From: an uncultured Eubacteriales bacterium
GTDB lineage: Bacteria > Bacillota > Clostridia > UMGS1840
Reading direction: 5' to 3'
DNA: 15,867 nt
NCBI GenBank assembly: GCA_900555525.1
Contig: USLP01000003.1
Span: 1 to 15,867 of the forward strand
Shown here: in pieces, positions 13,763 to 15,867 of the stretch
Position numbering within the stretch: the stretch's first letter is position 1
How the letters are laid out: every line of letters starts with the position of its first letter
Notes under the pieces: generated by a model
Told to the model about the DNA's origin: nothing
Seen by the model: only the letters and a program-made list of their open reading frames with translations
The model's database searches: none
Program-made: the position numbers and the translations under genes

Positions 13763-15867
13763 ATGAAAAAATTATTATTAAGCATCATATGCTTTACGCT
13801 GTGTCTGACTTTTCTTGCGCTTCCCGTATGCGCGCAAAGAGAAGATATAGGCGCTGTTCCGTCCAATTACCAAATGGTGCTTATGGAAAATTCTATGATA
13901 GGCATATATTCGGGCGAGCTTGAAAAGCTTAATTGCTCACCTATAGCTGCGGAAGGAGCTTTGCTTCTTCCCGCACGCTGGTTTTTCCAAAAGCAGGGCT
14001 ATGAGGTTTCATACAGTGACGGAGTGTGTACCTTTGCAAAAGACGGAAAATCTGTCGGCGCAACGCAAGGCAGCGCGGAAATAACCGTTGACGGTACGGC
14101 ACATACTTTAAAAGCGCCCGTACAAAACATAGGCGGAAATCTCTATATTCCAAGTGATATATGTGATGTTTTGGGACTTAATTATAAGCACGGCGCAAAC
14201 GGACTTTTCGTAATTTATACAGGCGAATACAAAACAGCGTCTGACAGAACCTTAATAAAGCTTCAGGGCGTTTATATGTCGCCCGAAGGTGCGGTTACAA
14301 GCGAGGGAACACCCAATAAACCTATTAATAATCTTCCCGCCGCTGTTGAAACGGCAAAGAATAATATGCTGATGTTCGGCTCGGAATATCCCGTCTATAT
14401 ATTTGTAAAGGGAGGCGAATATAAAGTAACTGCTACAACAACGCTGGACAAAAATGTGTTCGGCAAAGCGGAATATAAAGGACTTATTATAGTCGGCTAT
14501 GACGGGGAAGCCGTATTTACGGGAGCAACCGAGATTAACGCTGAGGATTTTAAACCTGTAACGGATGCAGATACACTTTCACGTCTGCCGAAAGCCGGAA
14601 GAGGAAAGGTTGCGTATTTGGATTTATCAACGCAGGGAATTTCGGGGCTTTCCAAGTCCGACGAATCCTATCCGTATGTTTATGTAAACGATAAACAGCA
14701 GTTAATGTCCCGTTGGCCGAACGACGATTTTACAAAAGTAAGCAGTGTTCCCGTAAACGGTGAATTTTGCTACGAGGAAGCAAATCCCTCTCGCTGGACA
14801 AGAGCGAATGACCTTAGAATAAACGGTTATTTTGTAGCTGATTATTTCTATAATTCAACACGTACGGGCGGAGTTGACGCAAAATCAAAAAGAATAAAAA
14901 CATTGGACGTAAGCTTCCAGTCTCATAGGGCAGGCTCACGCTGGTACGGCTGTAATCTGCTTGAAGAAATCGATGTGCCGGGCGAATGGTATGTTGACAG
15001 AGATACGAATATGCTCTATTTCTATCCGCCTTATACGCTAAAAGGCGCAAAGGTTGAGGTTTGTACATTTCATAGCGGAAATTTTTTAAATGCAACGGGT
15101 GTGAAAAATCTTACAGTTGACGGTATAACCGTTACAAAGCTCGGTAAAAACGCAATTGTCGGCAACGATATGGAAAACGTAACCGTAAAAAACTGTAATT
15201 TCACATTTTTGCAGGGTACGTATAACATTGCGGGTGAACGCTGCAAAAACATAACGGTTGACGGAAATTACAGCTATAACTGCGGCGGCGGATTTGTTTC
15301 GGTAAGAACGGGCGATATGGCGGCTATGGAATACGGCAATTTCAAATTCACAAACAATAGAATTGTAGCAGGCGGCTTTGTACCAACAAATATTAGCGGT
15401 GCGTTTAATGCAGGTTACAACAATAACGACTGGGTCGGCACAATGGGGGCGGATATTTCCAATAATATTATACAGGACTGCAACGGCTCATATGCTGTTT
15501 CATATGTCGGACTTGACAATAAGGTGCACCATAATGAAATTATAAACCAGGCTAAAAACATCCACGACGGCGGTGCGATATATTTCGGTAAATCCACCTC
15601 GTATAACGGCACGGAAATTTCGTTTAACTACATTCATCACCTAAACCGTGAGAACTTCTACTGCGGACTTTATAACGATGACGCTTACGCATGGGCAAAC
15701 TGGCATCACAACGTTGTTTATAACGCAAACCGTTCTACAATTATCGGTTTGGGCTTCGGAATGAAATATCAGTACAATTTGGCTATAGATACGGTAAATC
15801 CCGCAACCGTAGGCTCACGTATGACATGGACGAAAGATGAGAAGCAGCAGGGAGAGGTTGTAAGAGC
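13763..15867 (+). CDS. Secreted right-handed beta-helix protein with copper-amine-oxidase-like N-domain (partial, 3' end missing)
   Basis: The frame is open for 701 codons to the window end. The signal peptide probably ends after V-C-A (residue 24). Residues 60-152 match the copper-amine-oxidase N-terminal-like domain (L-L-P-A-R-W-F-F, then G-S-A-E-I-T-V-D-G, then N-L-Y-I-P-S-D-I-C-D-V-L-G), a non-catalytic module of Firmicute exoproteins. From about 168 the layout of polysaccharide-active beta-helix proteins follows: Y-M-S-P-E-G with G-T-P-N-K-P, V-K-G-G-E-Y (215-220), P-G-E-W-Y-V-D (406-412), then stacked beta-helix coils from about 440 rich in N-x-[IV] and V-x-x-N-x-[IF]. H-D-G-G-A-I-Y at 601-607 and D639/D640 are candidate active-site residues. 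GH141-type enzymes share this layout, but lyase or other hydrolase activity is possible. AGGAGGG at 13750-13756 fixes the start. It is probably co-transcribed with the SLH genes. Confidence 0.9.
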   Translation, partial: MKKLLLSIICFTLCLTFLALPVCAQREDIGAVPSNYQMVLMENSMIGIYSGELEKLNCSPIAAEGALLLPARWFFQKQGYEVSYSDGVCTFAKDGKSVGATQGSAEITVDGTAHTLKAPVQNIGGNLYIPSDICDVLGLNYKHGANGLFVIYTGEYKTASDRTLIKLQGVYMSPEGAVTSEGTPNKPINNLPAAVETAKNNMLMFGSEYPVYIFVKGGEYKVTATTTLDKNVFGKAEYKGLIIVGYDGEAVFTGATEINAEDFKPVTDADTLSRLPKAGRGKVAYLDLSTQGISGLSKSDESYPYVYVNDKQQLMSRWPNDDFTKVSSVPVNGEFCYEEANPSRWTRANDLRINGYFVADYFYNSTRTGGVDAKSKRIKTLDVSFQSHRAGSRWYGCNLLEEIDVPGEWYVDRDTNMLYFYPPYTLKGAKVEVCTFHSGNFLNATGVKNLTVDGITVTKLGKNAIVGNDMENVTVKNCNFTFLQGTYNIAGERCKNITVDGNYSYNCGGGFVSVRTGDMAAMEYGNFKFTNNRIVAGGFVPTNISGAFNAGYNNNDWVGTMGADISNNIIQDCNGSYAVSYVGLDNKVHHNEIINQAKNIHDGGAIYFGKSTSYNGTEISFNYIHHLNRENFYCGLYNDDAYAWANWHHNVVYNANRSTIIGLGFGMKYQYNLAIDTVNPATVGSRMTWTKDEKQQGEVVR
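13940..14218 (+). other. Copper-amine-oxidase-like N-terminal domain in the beta-helix protein
   Basis: Residues 60-152 show the two-part signature of this domain: a first helix in L-L-L-P-A-R-W-F-F-Q-K-Q-G-Y, a strand pair ending G-S-A-E-I-T-V-D-G, and a second half N-L-Y-I-P-S-D-I-C-D-V-L-G-L. Despite the name it carries no oxidase activity. In Firmicutes it is common on secreted proteins and may help attachment or folding. Confidence 0.85.

Noticed and set aside
13763..13834. Possible lipobox (P-V-C) in the beta-helix protein signal peptide
   Set aside because: Val precedes the Cys and Pro sits at -2, which does not fit a lipobox; V-C-A followed by Q suits ordinary signal peptidase cleavage better.

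Overview
The window is a single co-directional block of six plus-strand genes, two of them cut by the window edges, with almost no intergenic space. It looks like a Gram-positive Firmicute of the class Clostridia. The evidence is strong purine-rich Shine-Dalgarno sites 6-10 bases before every ATG, a lipobox on the solute-binding protein, S-layer homology (SLH) domains on two giant secreted proteins, and frequent AGA and ATA codons. The mix of an Lpl/Ytc-type oligosaccharide importer, SLH-anchored proteins and a beta-helix protein resembles a gut pectin or glycan degrader such as Monoglobus. That genus is my inference, not something the sequence proves.

Region 1 (1-2571) is an oligosaccharide ABC importer: the last 40 codons of a first permease, a complete second permease (146-1030) and a lipoprotein solute-binding protein with a DUF3502-like C-terminus (1066-2571). 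No ATPase gene is present, which is usual for this family because a shared ATPase encoded elsewhere serves several importers.

Region 2 (2597-6433) encodes a 1278-residue secreted protein built from four diverged copies of a roughly 280-residue module (beta-rich part plus helical part) and a C-terminal beta domain. It has no recognisable wall anchor and no recognised enzyme. A strong hairpin lacking a downstream T-run (6444-6475) and a candidate promoter follow it.

Region 3 (6547-13746) encodes two large SLH proteins. One (1435 residues) carries SLH domains at its C-terminus and reuses the modules of the region 2 protein. The other (955 residues) carries SLH domains at its N-terminus, followed by a long chain of repeated small beta units.

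Region 4 (13763 to the window end) is the first 701 codons of a secreted right-handed beta-helix protein with a copper-amine-oxidase-like N-terminal domain. It is probably a polysaccharide-active enzyme.

Taken together this reads as a Gram-positive polysaccharide-utilisation locus: a surface layer of SLH-anchored and free binding proteins, an extracellular glycan-active enzyme, and an importer for the released oligosaccharides. The substrate is unknown. The least explained part is the family of repeated modules shared by the 1278- and 1435-residue proteins. No RNA genes, CRISPR arrays or mobile elements were seen, and no non-coding stretch exceeds about 115 bases.
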